DNA of 64,000 bases from Planctomycetaceae bacterium (GCA_021732845.1 JAKFUF010000010.1:1-64000); one strand, 5' to 3'; numbered from the stretch's first letter, positions 37,496 through 47,047 are shown. A program made the numbers and translations. Notes: a model not told the origin generated them from the sequence alone.

Positions 37496-38755
37496 CTATC
37501 GGCGCAGTTCTTCAATCCTGGCCGCCAGAAACCGCTTCTCAGGCTCCAGTCGGGCAAGCTCCAGCGCACGCTGAAATGCAGCGCGGGCTGCAGACGGCTT
37601 GCCTGCCCGGCGCAGCAGTTCGCCACGGGCCGAGTGGGCAAACAGGTAGTTATCCAGTTCTCCCCGGCCGAGGATCTCATTGATGATTTCCAGTCCCGCC
37701 TCGGGGCCATCCCGCATGGCCACCGCCACGGCCCGGTTGAGTTCCACCACCGGCGAGGAATCGATGCGCTGGAGGACGGAGTACAGGATGACGATCTGAT
37801 TCCAGTCGGTCGCCGCAGCCGTGGCTGCCTCGGCATGGATGGCGGAGATGGCCGCCTGCAGGGTGTACGCCCCAAACCTCCGCGACCGCAGCGCCTGCTC
37901 CACCAGGGCCGTCCCCTCGCCGATCATGGGGGAGTTCCAGCGGGAACGGTCCTGGTCCATCAGCAGAATGATCTCACCGTCAGCAGAAACCCGCGATTCC
38001 CGCCGTGACTCATGCAGCAGCATCAGCGCCAGCAGCCCTTTGACCTCCGGATCAGGCAGCAAGTCATGCAGCAACCGACCCAGCCGAATCGCCTCGGCCG
38101 TCAGATCCACCCGGATCAATGATTCTCCCTGAGACGCCGCATAGCCTTCATTGAACACCAGATAAATTGCCGAGAGCACCGCATCGAGCCGTTCCGGCAA
38201 GTCAGCCAGCGACGGAACGACGTAGGGGATTTTGGCATCACGAATCTTGGCCTTGCCGCGGACGATCCGCTGGGCCATCGTCGCCTTGGAGGTCAAAAAT
38301 GCGCGGGCGATCTCTTCGGTGGTCAGGCCGCAGACTTCACGCAGCGTCAGTGGGACCTGCAGCTTCTGGTCGATGTCGGGGTGACAACAGGTGAAGATCA
38401 GCCGCAACCGGTCATCCTCGATTTCCGTGGCAGCGCGGGTCGCGTTTTCTTCCGCCAGATCTTCCAGTCGCGAAGCCAGTTCTGGCTGCCGGTCTTTCAG
38501 CCGTCCGCGTCGACGAAGGGCATCGATCGCCTTGAACTTTCCGGTGGAAATGAGCCACGCCCGCGGATTGGCCGGCACGCCATCGCGCCGCCAGATCTCG
38601 ACCGCGGCCGCATACGCCTCATGCATCGCATCGTCCGCCAGGTCAAAATCGTTCAACAGGCGGACCAGCGAGGCAAACACCCGACGCGACTCGAAACGGT
38701 AGAGGTCGTCAATCTGGTCGCGGATGTTCGCCGTGGCTGCGGATTGCATGTCCAT
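37496..38755 (-). CDS. ECF42-type sigma factor with C-terminal TPR-like extension
   Basis: A 419-residue sigma factor, twice the usual ECF length. Region 2 starts near residue 15 (IDDLYRFESRRVFASLVRLL) with DDAMHEAYAAAVEIWRR; region 4 holds LTTEEIARAFLTSKATMAQRI. The last ~230 residues form a helical extension (AIYLVFNEGYAASQGESLIR, ending with a TPR-like ALELARLEPEKRF) found in ECF42 proteins, which is thought to control activity without an anti-sigma factor. The neighbouring YCII gene supports this group. The ATG at 38755 is given; the third codon's ATG is better spaced from GAAGG and may be the true start. Confidence 0.9.
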   Translation of the reverse strand: MDMQSAATANIRDQIDDLYRFESRRVFASLVRLLNDFDLADDAMHEAYAAAVEIWRRDGVPANPRAWLISTGKFKAIDALRRRGRLKDRQPELASRLEDLAEENATRAATEIEDDRLRLIFTCCHPDIDQKLQVPLTLREVCGLTTEEIARAFLTSKATMAQRIVRGKAKIRDAKIPYVVPSLADLPERLDAVLSAIYLVFNEGYAASQGESLIRVDLTAEAIRLGRLLHDLLPDPEVKGLLALMLLHESRRESRVSADGEIILLMDQDRSRWNSPMIGEGTALVEQALRSRRFGAYTLQAAISAIHAEAATAAATDWNQIVILYSVLQRIDSSPVVELNRAVAVAMRDGPEAGLEIINEILGRGELDNYLFAHSARGELLRRAGKPSAARAAFQRALELARLEPEKRFLAARIEELRR

Positions 38756-38758
38756 CCT

Positions 38759-39334
38759 TCATCCCGCAGGGCCGGAGTTGCTCGCGGCGGGCAGCGATTC
38801 GAACAGCGCGACCACACGCGAAAGAATCTCCGCGGGTTCCGCCATGCGCCCGGCACCGAGTTCGCCGCAACTGAGCCACCCGACGCCAGGGTCGACAAAC
38901 AACACCCCGTCGGCCCGCAATTGCGACACATTGCGCTGGACGCTGGGCTTGGCCCACATGTCGCAGTTCATGGCGGGAGCCACGAGGACCGGGCCGGTGA
39001 ACGCCAGATAGGCGGTGGAAAGCAGGTCGTCAGCGATGCCGTGGGCCAGTTTCGCCAGGCAGTCGGCGGTGGCCGGGGCGATGACCAACAGCTCTGCCCG
39101 CCGTGGCAGACCGATATGTTCACCCAGCGGATGTTCCTGAGGTTCGAACATCCGGGAATGCACCGGGCGGTTGGTGAGCGCGGAGAATGTCGTGGCTCCG
39201 ATGAACTGGTGTGCGGCTTCGGTCATGATCACCGAGACCCGCGCCCCGCCCTGAACCAGCCGGCTCGTTAGTTCTGCCGCCTTATAGGCGGCGATTCCGC
39301 CGGTCACCCCCAGCAGGATTTCACGATCACGCAC
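38759..39334 (-). CDS. coaC: Phosphopantothenoylcysteine decarboxylase (CoaC flavoprotein)
   Basis: A 191-residue HFCD-family flavoprotein. LLGVTGGIAAYKAAEL begins the FMN-binding fold; HIGLPRRAELLVIAPATAD contains the catalytic His, and APAMNCDMW is the PxMNxxMW substrate-clamp motif. It decarboxylates phosphopantothenoylcysteine in coenzyme A synthesis. Only the CoaC half is present, whereas many bacteria fuse it to CoaB; the ligase must be elsewhere. A GTG start at 39334 opens the family N terminus. It is 3 bp upstream of the ECF42 gene, so the two are likely co-transcribed; I see no functional link. Confidence 0.92.
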   Translation of the reverse strand: MRDREILLGVTGGIAAYKAAELTSRLVQGGARVSVIMTEAAHQFIGATTFSALTNRPVHSRMFEPQEHPLGEHIGLPRRAELLVIAPATADCLAKLAHGIADDLLSTAYLAFTGPVLVAPAMNCDMWAKPSVQRNVSQLRADGVLFVDPGVGWLSCGELGAGRMAEPAEILSRVVALFESLPAASNSGPAG

Positions 39335-39567
39335 CGAATTTCTCCGAACTGACTCCGCTTTGATCGCCCTAAAATATCATACGCTTCCGGCACTGTCCCG
39401 CGTTGAAGTCCAACACCGGATCGCATGGCATATCTGTCCCCGCCAGCATGGCGTTTTGACGATCGGGGGTTTGAGGTTGCTTCCCGGCGGTTTTGTTGGA
39501 AACATGGAGACGGCTGTTCCGAAAACAGTGGTATCGGCATTCCGCAACGCCCCGTTGGGTTCGAACC

Positions 39568-40512
39568 ATGCTTCAAACGACCTTTCTGTGGCTTGCACTC
39601 CCAGCGCTCGCCTTTGCCGATGGTGCCGATTCTTCCCCGGCCGTCACGATTGACGCGGCCATGATCCGGCTGATCGATCAGGTGGAGGTGCCGGCACGGG
39701 ACAACGGCATGCTGGTCGGGGTGATGGCCCGCGAGGGACTGATCGTCAAAGAGGGCGAGCTGCTCGGTAAAATCGACGATACACAGCCGAAAATCGCCCT
39801 GCAGAAGACCGAACACGAGTTGCAGATCGCCACGCGCAAGGCGGAAAGCAAGGTGGCCATTCAGGCTGCCATCAAGTCCCGCGAGGTGGCGGAGTCGGAC
39901 TTGAGCCGGTCGGTCGAAGCCCGCAAGAAGTTCAAAGAGAGTGTTTCCGAGGCCGAGATCGACTCCCTGCGGCTCAAGGCCGAGAAGGCTGCGCTGGAGG
40001 TTCAGCAGGCGGAAGAGGAACAGGAAATCGCCGGCATCACCCGCAGGGTGAAGCAGGACGAGGTTGAGACTGCCCGTGCGATTTTGGAACAGCGGCTGGT
40101 GCTGGCCCCATGGCCCGGGATGGTCGTCCAGGTTCACAAACGCCGTGGCGACTGGATGCAGACCGGCGACAAGGTGGTGCGGCTCGTCCGCCTCGACCTG
40201 CTGCGGGTCGAAGGGTATGTCCTGCCAGCCGACCTGCCGCGGACCGAAGTGGGTGCCCCGGTCCGGTTCATCGCCAGTGCCGGACTGCAGCCAGGCCAGG
40301 TGCCGGCGGCCGGGAGCCCCGAGTACCGTGGAAAGATTGTGTTCGTGAGCCCCGAGCTGGACCCCGTCAACGCACAGATTCGCGTCTATGCCGAGATCGA
40401 GAACCCAGAGTTCCAACTTCGCCCCGGCCAACGCGGCCGGCTGCTGATCGGCGGAACCGCCCCGGAGAAGGTCGTGGAAAAGACGGCGAAAGCCGTGCAG
40501 GCGAAAAAGTAA
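39568..40512 (+). CDS. HlyD/RND-type membrane-fusion adaptor
   Basis: A 314-residue exported protein with a short signal (LQTTFLWLALPALAFADG). A biotinyl-lipoyl-like half (VPARDNGMLVGVMAREGLIV) is followed by a long coiled-coil hairpin (about residues 80-180), then the returning half (LVLAPWPGMVVQVHKRRGDWM) and a beta-barrel ending. This is the periplasmic adaptor layout of tripartite efflux or type I secretion. No inner-membrane pump or outer-membrane channel is adjacent, so its partner is unknown. The ATG at 39568 is chosen for the signal peptide. Confidence 0.82.
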   Translation: MLQTTFLWLALPALAFADGADSSPAVTIDAAMIRLIDQVEVPARDNGMLVGVMAREGLIVKEGELLGKIDDTQPKIALQKTEHELQIATRKAESKVAIQAAIKSREVAESDLSRSVEARKKFKESVSEAEIDSLRLKAEKAALEVQQAEEEQEIAGITRRVKQDEVETARAILEQRLVLAPWPGMVVQVHKRRGDWMQTGDKVVRLVRLDLLRVEGYVLPADLPRTEVGAPVRFIASAGLQPGQVPAAGSPEYRGKIVFVSPELDPVNAQIRVYAEIENPEFQLRPGQRGRLLIGGTAPEKVVEKTAKAVQAKK

Positions 40513-40612
40513 CGCCCGTCGCATTGCGTTGACCAAAATGCATGCCCGGCAAGAGTAATCCAATGGTTGTTCTCTGCCGGGACGAATCGCAGCAACAATC
40601 AATGTGACATTG

Positions 40613-40773
40613 AAGTCCATCTCCAGCAGTGAACGCCGTTAGGGATAACGAATGAAGCTGTTGGTCCAGTCGGTCGGTCTGGCAAAATGGTGTGGGAATC
40701 GTACGGTCTTAATTGAACCACGAATTTTTACGAATCTTCCGAATTTCACGAATCATCAACCGGCATGGGATCG
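40613..40773. repeat. 150-bp direct repeat, copy 2
   Basis: The counterpart of 35219-35370 in the same orientation. It ends in CATGGGATCG like copy 1. No gene is seen in 40513-41154; the rest is the 87-bp duplication and a promoter candidate. Confidence 0.8.
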
Positions 40774-40823
40774 CGGGCGATCGAATCCTTCTCGTTGTGT
40801 TCGACCCTCAGTTTCCGCTCTGT

Positions 40824-40997
40824 AACCCCGACAGCGGATGAGGAAGGTGGCGCAAGCCACCCATCCGCGGCAGGGGTTCCGCAGCGAGCAAAACTGACCC
40901 GCGAGCGAGGAACCCCGATAGCGGATGAGGAAGGTGGCGCAAGCCACCCATCCGCGCCAGGGGTTCCGCAGCGAGCAAAACTGACCAGCGAGCGAAC
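40824..40997. repeat. Tandem 87-bp duplication with GGTGGC hairpins
   Basis: Units 40824-40910 and 40911-40997 are nearly identical. Each contains GGTGGCGCAAGCCACC, a 6-bp hairpin with a 4-base loop, and the words AGGGGTTCCGCAGCGAGC and AAAACTGACC. Frames through it are open on both strands because the period is a multiple of three; I do not regard them as genes. Confidence 0.9.
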
Positions 40998-41110
40998 CTG
41001 TGTCATCCGGTCGTGTCTTCTCTGCGCCACCCTGTTCATTTCGCACGGGCGGTCTGGATTTTTCAAAAACTCCGTGGTTTCGCCACTCGCCTTTGGCGGG
41101 CAACTCTCCC

Positions 41111-41116
41111 TATAAT
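41111..41116 (+). promoter_or_regulatory. TATAAT -10 box candidate upstream of phoH
   Basis: A perfect TATAAT lies 39 bases before the phoH GTG. No good TTGACA-type -35 is seen 16-18 bases further upstream. Confidence 0.35.
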
Positions 41117-41154
41117 TCTTGTGGGTGCAAGCCCTTGCACAGTGAGGTTCGCGT

Positions 41155-42177
41155 GTGACGCAAGCCTCGCGTGATGGTCGCCATGCCACGCACGCAACCT
41201 TGACTGGTATTCGCATGCTTGATGCCTCGATTGCCTTTACGAACCCCGAACACATTCAGGCCCTGTTCGGTGTTCAGGACCGCTATCTGCGTCAGATGCG
41301 CGAACACCTCGGGATCAGCGTCACGGTCCGCGGCGACGAACTGCGGCTGCGTGGCTCAGACGAACAATTGCGTCGCGGCATCGCCACATTTTCTGAACTG
41401 CGGGCGGTCATCGCTGCCAAGGGCTATCTGACGGACGCTGATGTCCACGCTGCGCTGGGGCTCAAGATCGCCGCCCCCGCCATCCCGCACGAAGGAACCG
41501 TGGATCTCTTCGAAAAAGCGCGGCGCGTGGCTGCCCGCAGCCCCGGCCAGGTTGAATACATTCAGGCCATTCGTGACAACGATCTGGTGTTTTGCCTTGG
41601 CCCCGCCGGCTGTGGCAAGACCTATCTGGCTGTCGCGATGGCGCTGAACGCCTTGCGTCAGGAGCAGGTGAAGAAAATTGTTCTGGTGCGTCCCGCTGTC
41701 GAGGCCGGCGAGCGGCTGGGCTTCCTGCCGGGCGACATGCTGGCCAAGGTCAACCCGTTCCTGCGGCCGCTGCTGGATGCGCTGGTGGACATGCTCGATT
41801 ATGAGCAGGTCAAGCGCTACATGGAGCGGGATGTCATTGAGATTGTCCCGCTGGCGTTCATGCGCGGCCGGACCCTCAACAACACGTTCGTGATTCTGGA
41901 CGAGGGGCAGAATACGACGGTCACGCAGATGAAGATGTTTCTGACGCGCATGGGCGTCGGTTCCAAGATCGTCGTGAACGGCGATGCCTCACAGTCGGAT
42001 CTCCCGGTGGATGTCGTCAGCGGGCTGATGGACGCCGTCGATCGCCTGATGCATGTCGAAGGGGTGACGGCAATTGAGTTGACGGGTCGCGACATCGTCA
42101 GACATCGCCTGGTCCGTGAAATCGTCAAGGCCTACGACGACAATCCGGCTGCGCATTTACTTCGGCGAAAGGGCTGA
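41155..42177 (+). CDS. phoH: PhoH-family ATPase
   Basis: A 340-residue PhoH/YbeZ ATPase. Residues 20-110 form the N-terminal KH-like region; Walker A is GPAGCGKTYLAV, the conserved VRPAVEAGERLGFLPG follows, and Walker B is VILDEGQNTT, which ends in the family TVTQMKMFLTRMG. Such ATPases act with RNA-decay and ribosome factors. The GTG start has GAGG 7 bases upstream; the ATG at 41215 lacks such a site. The next gene encodes a 7TM-HD phosphohydrolase, the usual neighbour; ybeY is not present here. Confidence 0.93.
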   Translation: MTQASRDGRHATHATLTGIRMLDASIAFTNPEHIQALFGVQDRYLRQMREHLGISVTVRGDELRLRGSDEQLRRGIATFSELRAVIAAKGYLTDADVHAALGLKIAAPAIPHEGTVDLFEKARRVAARSPGQVEYIQAIRDNDLVFCLGPAGCGKTYLAVAMALNALRQEQVKKIVLVRPAVEAGERLGFLPGDMLAKVNPFLRPLLDALVDMLDYEQVKRYMERDVIEIVPLAFMRGRTLNNTFVILDEGQNTTVTQMKMFLTRMGVGSKIVVNGDASQSDLPVDVVSGLMDAVDRLMHVEGVTAIELTGRDIVRHRLVREIVKAYDDNPAAHLLRRKG

Positions 42178-42336
42178 CGTAAAATCCAGCTTGTGACGTT
42201 ACACTTTTGTGTGACGCTCATCTGCACAGGCGGGAGTTGCTGGAGCCACGGGCGCTGCAACCACTGCCACGGCGCTGGTCCGATCCTTCGCCTGCCGGCG
42301 GCCGTGCATCCGGCAAGCGACTCAACAAGATGACAA

Positions 42337-44718
42337 ATGGCATTGTTTACCGCACGGCGGGGGCGGCCGCGAGGGGCCAGCATCCGGCTGGCGTCTGGTC
42401 AGACGCATGAGTTCTTTCAGGCTCTGCGTCGTCGCACGGTTTTGCTGAAGCTGCTGCTGTGCATGCTGGCGATCGTCGCCATGACCATCTCGGTCCAGGC
42501 ATGGACGATTCCCGTCGGCTTCCGTTTGGGACAGCAGCCGCTTCACGGAATCGCGGCCAAGACGGACTTCACATTCGTCAATGCCCAACGCACGATGAGC
42601 GCCCGCTCGCGGGCGGCGGAACAGGTGCCATTCCTCTTTCGCAGCGATCCTGCACCGTTGACGCGGCTTCCCGAAGAGTTTCGAACCGCCCTCTCCCAGT
42701 TCGCGCAGGCAAGGTCGTTGGAAGAGGTTTCCAGCGAGACCCGCATGGCGTTTGGTTTGGAAGCAACGCCGGGTCCGCCGGCCGGTCCACCGCCATCAGC
42801 TCCAGCCGCGGCAAAACCCGCTCCAACCACCCCGACCGCGCAGCAGGTGGCTTCGTTCACCCAATTGAAGCAGATTGCCACCGATGAGCAGTCGCTCCCC
42901 GGCATCGTCAACGCATTGACGAAGTTTCTGGAGCCGCTTTCAAAGCTGGGGCTGCTTTCAACGGAGGAACTGGAACGCAGCAACATCCGCGTGACGGACA
43001 GTCTGGCGATTTTGGATGAGCCACCGCTGCCAGTCGATGGCAGGGCAGTCGCTCCATCCGATCCCTCCAAACCACCCTTCCGCGTGCAATTGGAAGAGGT
43101 CCAGATCCGACAGTTGCTGGGTCCAACGGGGAAACTGCACGCGCAGTGGGAAAAATTTCCGTCACTAATTCCCATCCGGCCGGAACTGGAAAGCTGGCTG
43201 ATCGCGCGGGCTCCCGAGACTTTGCACTACGACGATGTCGAGACTGAGGCCCGGCGCAAGTTGGCGCGGGACACCACCCCGGATGTGCTGGACTCTTACA
43301 CGCGCGGCAAATTGCTCGTTGCGCCGGGCGAGCAGATCACGGAAACCACGCTGGCCATTCTGCAGGCCGAAGCGTTCAAGGTGGAGTCGCAGGTGACCCT
43401 GTCCCAGCGCGTCACCCGCGTTGTGGCCGTGTTCCTGATGCTGCTCGTGCTGGCGATCCTCAACGGCTATTACCTGGTGCGGAATGAGCCGAACCTTGTG
43501 AAGAACGCCGCGCGGCTCACGATTTATCTATCGGTGCTGGTGCTGACCGTGGCGATCGGACGGGTGATGTCTTACGACCCCTGGCGCGGTGCCGTCGGGC
43601 CGCTGCTGGTCACGGTGATGATCTTCGCCATCGCCTACAATCAGGTGCTGGCGACTGTCACCGCGTTTTCGCTCTGTCTCATCATCACGCTGTCCACGAT
43701 GGGTGACCTAAGCCGGTTCGTGGTGTTGATGAGTGCCTCGGCGACATCGGTCATCCTGCTGCCGCGCGTGCCCAGCCGGTCCACACTGGTGGTGGTTGGT
43801 TTCTGGGCGGCCGCGACCTACTTCCTGCTGCACTGGGGGATGGCCATTCTGCAGGAGCAGACGAACACCGCCATCTGGCTGGAAAAGTCGATCTGGTACC
43901 AGAGCCTGCTGGGCGCTGGGTGGTGCCTGTTCGCCGGGTTCCTGGTCTCGGGCAGTCTGCCGTTCATTGAATCGCTGTTCGGTGTGGTGACCGACATCAG
44001 CCTCCTGGAACTGGGCGACGTTTCGCACCCGTTGCTGCAGGAACTGGTGCGGCGTGCGCCCGGCACCTACAACCATTCGATGACGGTGGCGAGTATTGCC
44101 GAAACCGCCGCCGAATCGATTGGAGCGAACGGCCTGCTGGTGCGTGTCGGGGCCTACTTTCACGACATCGGCAAAATGCTCAAGCCAAACTACTTCATCG
44201 AAAACACGCTCGCGGGCGAAGAGAGCCGGCACGACAGCCTGGCTCCGGCCATGAGCACGCTGATCATCATTGGCCACGTGAAGGATGGCATCGACCTGGG
44301 GCAGCAGCACAATCTGCCCGCCCCCCTGATCGACTTCATTGAACAGCACCACGGCACAACACTGGTGGAATACTTCTTCCACGAAGCCGCGCGGCTGGTG
44401 GAAGAGCAGCCCGATCACAAAACCGATGCCGAAGAGTCGCAGTTCCGCTACCCGGGCCCCAAGCCACAGACGAAGGAGGCGGGCGTGCTGATGCTGGCGG
44501 ACGCTGTTGAAGGAGCCAGCCGAACCTTGAGCGAGCCGACGCCGAAGCGAATTGAACGCCTCGTGCATGGCATCGCCATGAAGCGTCTGCGCGACGGCCA
44601 GTTCGACGACAGCGGCCTGACGATCACCGAATTGAGCACGGTGGAGGAGACGCTGACCAAATCCCTGATCGCGATCTATCACGGCCGCATCAAGTATCCG
44701 GAACAACGTTCGGCGTGA
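42337..44718 (+). CDS. 7TM-7TMR-HD phosphohydrolase (PgpH-like)
   Basis: A 793-residue membrane phosphohydrolase of the PgpH/YqfF type. One N-terminal membrane segment near 35-57 precedes an extracytoplasmic 7TMR-HDED domain (about 60-360, with a Pro/Ala-rich linker near 145-165). Then come about seven membrane segments (365-560) and a C-terminal HD domain with YFHDIGKM and the downstream IEQHHGTTLVEYFF His pair. PgpH hydrolyses c-di-AMP; that substrate is a family inference. phoH lies 159 bp upstream, and the pair is conserved across bacteria. Confidence 0.92.
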   Translation: MALFTARRGRPRGASIRLASGQTHEFFQALRRRTVLLKLLLCMLAIVAMTISVQAWTIPVGFRLGQQPLHGIAAKTDFTFVNAQRTMSARSRAAEQVPFLFRSDPAPLTRLPEEFRTALSQFAQARSLEEVSSETRMAFGLEATPGPPAGPPPSAPAAAKPAPTTPTAQQVASFTQLKQIATDEQSLPGIVNALTKFLEPLSKLGLLSTEELERSNIRVTDSLAILDEPPLPVDGRAVAPSDPSKPPFRVQLEEVQIRQLLGPTGKLHAQWEKFPSLIPIRPELESWLIARAPETLHYDDVETEARRKLARDTTPDVLDSYTRGKLLVAPGEQITETTLAILQAEAFKVESQVTLSQRVTRVVAVFLMLLVLAILNGYYLVRNEPNLVKNAARLTIYLSVLVLTVAIGRVMSYDPWRGAVGPLLVTVMIFAIAYNQVLATVTAFSLCLIITLSTMGDLSRFVVLMSASATSVILLPRVPSRSTLVVVGFWAAATYFLLHWGMAILQEQTNTAIWLEKSIWYQSLLGAGWCLFAGFLVSGSLPFIESLFGVVTDISLLELGDVSHPLLQELVRRAPGTYNHSMTVASIAETAAESIGANGLLVRVGAYFHDIGKMLKPNYFIENTLAGEESRHDSLAPAMSTLIIIGHVKDGIDLGQQHNLPAPLIDFIEQHHGTTLVEYFFHEAARLVEEQPDHKTDAEESQFRYPGPKPQTKEAGVLMLADAVEGASRTLSEPTPKRIERLVHGIAMKRLRDGQFDDSGLTITELSTVEETLTKSLIAIYHGRIKYPEQRSA

Positions 44719-44745
44719 CATCGCCTCCACCACTCCACCAACCGC

Positions 44746-44869
44746 CAGTTCCTTCCCTCTCGATCAGACCGCCAAATCAAAATCAATTTATTTGCGTCCA
44801 TTCGCGTTCATTCGCGGTTCAGACTTGTGAACAGATGACTTTGACCGCAGGAGAGGAACCGCGAATGGA
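44746..44869. repeat. 124-bp direct repeat, copy 1
   Basis: Nearly identical to 45064-45187. Each copy holds ATTCGCGGTTC and GAACCGCGAAT as an inverted pair about 35 bases apart. The words GCGTCCATTCGCGTTCATTC and GGAACCGCGAATGGA are typical of this family. The remaining DNA of 44719-45337 shows no gene. Confidence 0.85.
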
Positions 44870-45063
44870 CGCGAATAAACGCGAATGGATTGTGCGGTAG
44901 AATCGCTGGTGTTTCTTGGGATGGAGGGTGAAAATTGCGTTCACAATTCGGTGTGGAGACACGATCGGTTGTTGCCAGTTGAATGGGCAGCGGCAAGATG
45001 ACACTGATTTATTCCTTCACGGGTGTCTTCACCAACATCCACTTGCCATCTTCTCCACCACTC

Positions 45064-45187
45064 CAGTTCCTTTCCTCTCGATCAGAAAGCCAAATCAAAA
45101 TCAATTTATTTGCGTCCATTCGCGTTCATTCGCGGTTCAGACTTGTGAACAGATGACTTTGACCGCAGGAGAGGAACCGCGAATGGA
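45064..45187. repeat. 124-bp direct repeat, copy 2
   Basis: The second copy, 318 bases downstream of the first and 150 bases before the GxxExxY gene. Confidence 0.85.
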
Positions 45188-45337
45188 TTGTTCGGCAAAA
45201 TCGGTCGTTGTCCGAACCGCTGGAGTTGCCCGGGGTGGAAGTTGCGTTTAAGACGGCAAGAAGGCACGATCGGTTATGGGATGTTGAAATCTCCGTCGTC
45301 TCGTAGTTGCTTCATGTCTCATTCGTGAAGGGAAGGC

Positions 45338-45718
45338 ATGGACCTGTTGCTCTATGATGAAGTCCACCGGATTGTGGGCTGTGCCATGGAGGTATTAAAT
45401 GTTCTGGGGCACGGATTGAATGAGAAGCCTTACGAAAATGCGTTGATGGTCGAGTTTGAACTGCGCGGCATTCCTTTTCAGACACAGATTCACTTCGAAG
45501 TCGCTTACAAGGGAGTGAAGGTCGGGGAATACATCCCCGACCTGCTGTGCTTCGACAAGATCGTGGTTGACACGAAAACCATTGATGGCATTGATGACAA
45601 CACTCTTGGCGAGATGCTCAACTATCTGCGGGTGACCGGTCGGGAAGTAGGAATAATTCTGAACTTCAAACGCGCACGGTTGGAATGGAAGAGGGTTGTC
45701 CTACAGCGGGGTCAGTGA
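45338..45718 (+). CDS. GxxExxY family protein
   Basis: A 126-residue protein of the GxxExxY family (TIGR04256). Its name motif is visible as GLNEKPYENAL, and EYIPDLLCFDKIVVDTKTID resembles the D...(D/E)xK acid-lysine order of PD-(D/E)xK nucleases. Function is not established. A GAAGGGAAGGC site lies before the ATG at 45338. Repeats lie upstream, with no matching copy downstream. Length agrees with the family norm. Confidence 0.92.
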   Translation: MDLLLYDEVHRIVGCAMEVLNVLGHGLNEKPYENALMVEFELRGIPFQTQIHFEVAYKGVKVGEYIPDLLCFDKIVVDTKTIDGIDDNTLGEMLNYLRVTGREVGIILNFKRARLEWKRVVLQRGQ

Positions 45719-45802
45719 CGTGTGCTCACGCCTTACGTCATACTCGAATTCTGCCCCTGAATTGATCACCGGATTGCCGCGCGGCCGTGGGTGGAAGCCT
45801 CA

Positions 45803-47047
45803 ATGTGGGACCAGTTGATGTCGTTTTTCCGACCCTCGCCGCTGACGGACGAGGCCTATCAGGCCAAACAGAAAGAGCTGCTGGCCAAGGCACCCGTGCC
45901 GGTCCTGTGGCTCTTCGGCAAGACGGGCAGCGGCAAGACCACACTGATTCGGCACTTCACAGGCGCGCAGGATGCCGACATCGGCACGGGCTTTAAGCCA
46001 CAGACGATGTTCTCCCGGCAGTATGACTTTCCCTCGCCCGAAGAACCAATCATGCGGTTCCTCGACACGCGGGGGCTAGGCGAAGGCCGGTACGATCCCA
46101 AGGAGGACATCGAGAAGTTTGCCGATGCCGCGCACATCATCTTGGTGACCGTCCGGGCGATGGATCATGCCCTGGCCGAGATCGTCGAGCCGCTGAAAGC
46201 GATCCGCCAGGCACGGCCGCAGCGCCCCATCATGCTGGTGCTGACGAGCCTGCACGAAGCCTACCCAGGCAGCCAGCATCCGCACCCTGATCCCTTCGAG
46301 GCCGGCAGCCCGGCGGAAGTGCAGGAGGCATTGGCGCGCGCTGGGCGGCCAGAGTCGGCCGAGCAGGAGTTCACTCCGGGGCTCGTGGATCTGGCCCGCT
46401 CGATCAGTCTGCAGGAGGAGCGTTTTGCCGGGCTCGTCGACCGCATTGTCGCGATCGACATCACCCCGCCACTGGAAGGGTTTAACGATCCAAATTTTGG
46501 ACACACGCGGCTCGAAAAAACGCTGCTGGAGCTGCTTCCGGCCGCTTATCGCGAGGCACTGGTCAACTATGCCACATTGTTGCGGCCGCTGGCGGATCTG
46601 AACGAGCGTCGCGCCTTGCCATACATCCTCGGCTACAGCACGCTGGCAGCCACGGCAGGGGCCGTGCCGATCCCGTGGGTCGACATTCCGGTCGTGCTGG
46701 CGATCCAAACGCACCTGCTCTACCGGCTGGCTGGCATTTACGGTCAGGAACTGCACGCCGGAACGCTGCGGACGATGGTCGCCGCGGTGGGCGGAAGGCT
46801 GCTGATGCGGCTGGCCATGCAGGAGGCACTCAAGTTCATTCCGTGGGTTGGCATTCCCGCTGGTGCCGCGATGGCCTTTGGGTATACCTATGGCATGGGC
46901 AAGGCCTGCTGCTGGTACTTCGGCGAAATCTGCGCCGGCAACGCGCCTCGACCTGAGGACCTCGAACGCATCTGGAGCGAACAACTCCTGCAGGCGGCCC
47001 GCTTCTGGGAGCACAAGTCGGCAGACAAGGCGGGAACATCATCGTAA
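45803..47047 (+). CDS. GTPase with C-terminal DUF697-like membrane domain
   Basis: A 414-residue protein. G1 is LFGKTGSGKTTLI near residue 40; G3 is LDTRGLGEG; G4 is probably LVLTSLHEA in place of NKxD. From about residue 260 a helical hydrophobic region (LGYSTLAATAGAVPIPWVDI, then two more hydrophobic helices) matches DUF697, which associates with membranes. The ATG at 45803 is chosen over a GTG four codons earlier because GGAAG precedes it. The role is unknown; related GTPases regulate membrane processes. Confidence 0.82.
   Translation: MWDQLMSFFRPSPLTDEAYQAKQKELLAKAPVPVLWLFGKTGSGKTTLIRHFTGAQDADIGTGFKPQTMFSRQYDFPSPEEPIMRFLDTRGLGEGRYDPKEDIEKFADAAHIILVTVRAMDHALAEIVEPLKAIRQARPQRPIMLVLTSLHEAYPGSQHPHPDPFEAGSPAEVQEALARAGRPESAEQEFTPGLVDLARSISLQEERFAGLVDRIVAIDITPPLEGFNDPNFGHTRLEKTLLELLPAAYREALVNYATLLRPLADLNERRALPYILGYSTLAATAGAVPIPWVDIPVVLAIQTHLLYRLAGIYGQELHAGTLRTMVAAVGGRLLMRLAMQEALKFIPWVGIPAGAAMAFGYTYGMGKACCWYFGEICAGNAPRPEDLERIWSEQLLQAARFWEHKSADKAGTSS

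Noticed and set aside
44916-45251. 111-residue frame in the region before the GxxExxY gene
   Set aside because: It is built mostly of the 124-bp repeat and lacks a ribosome site or family features.
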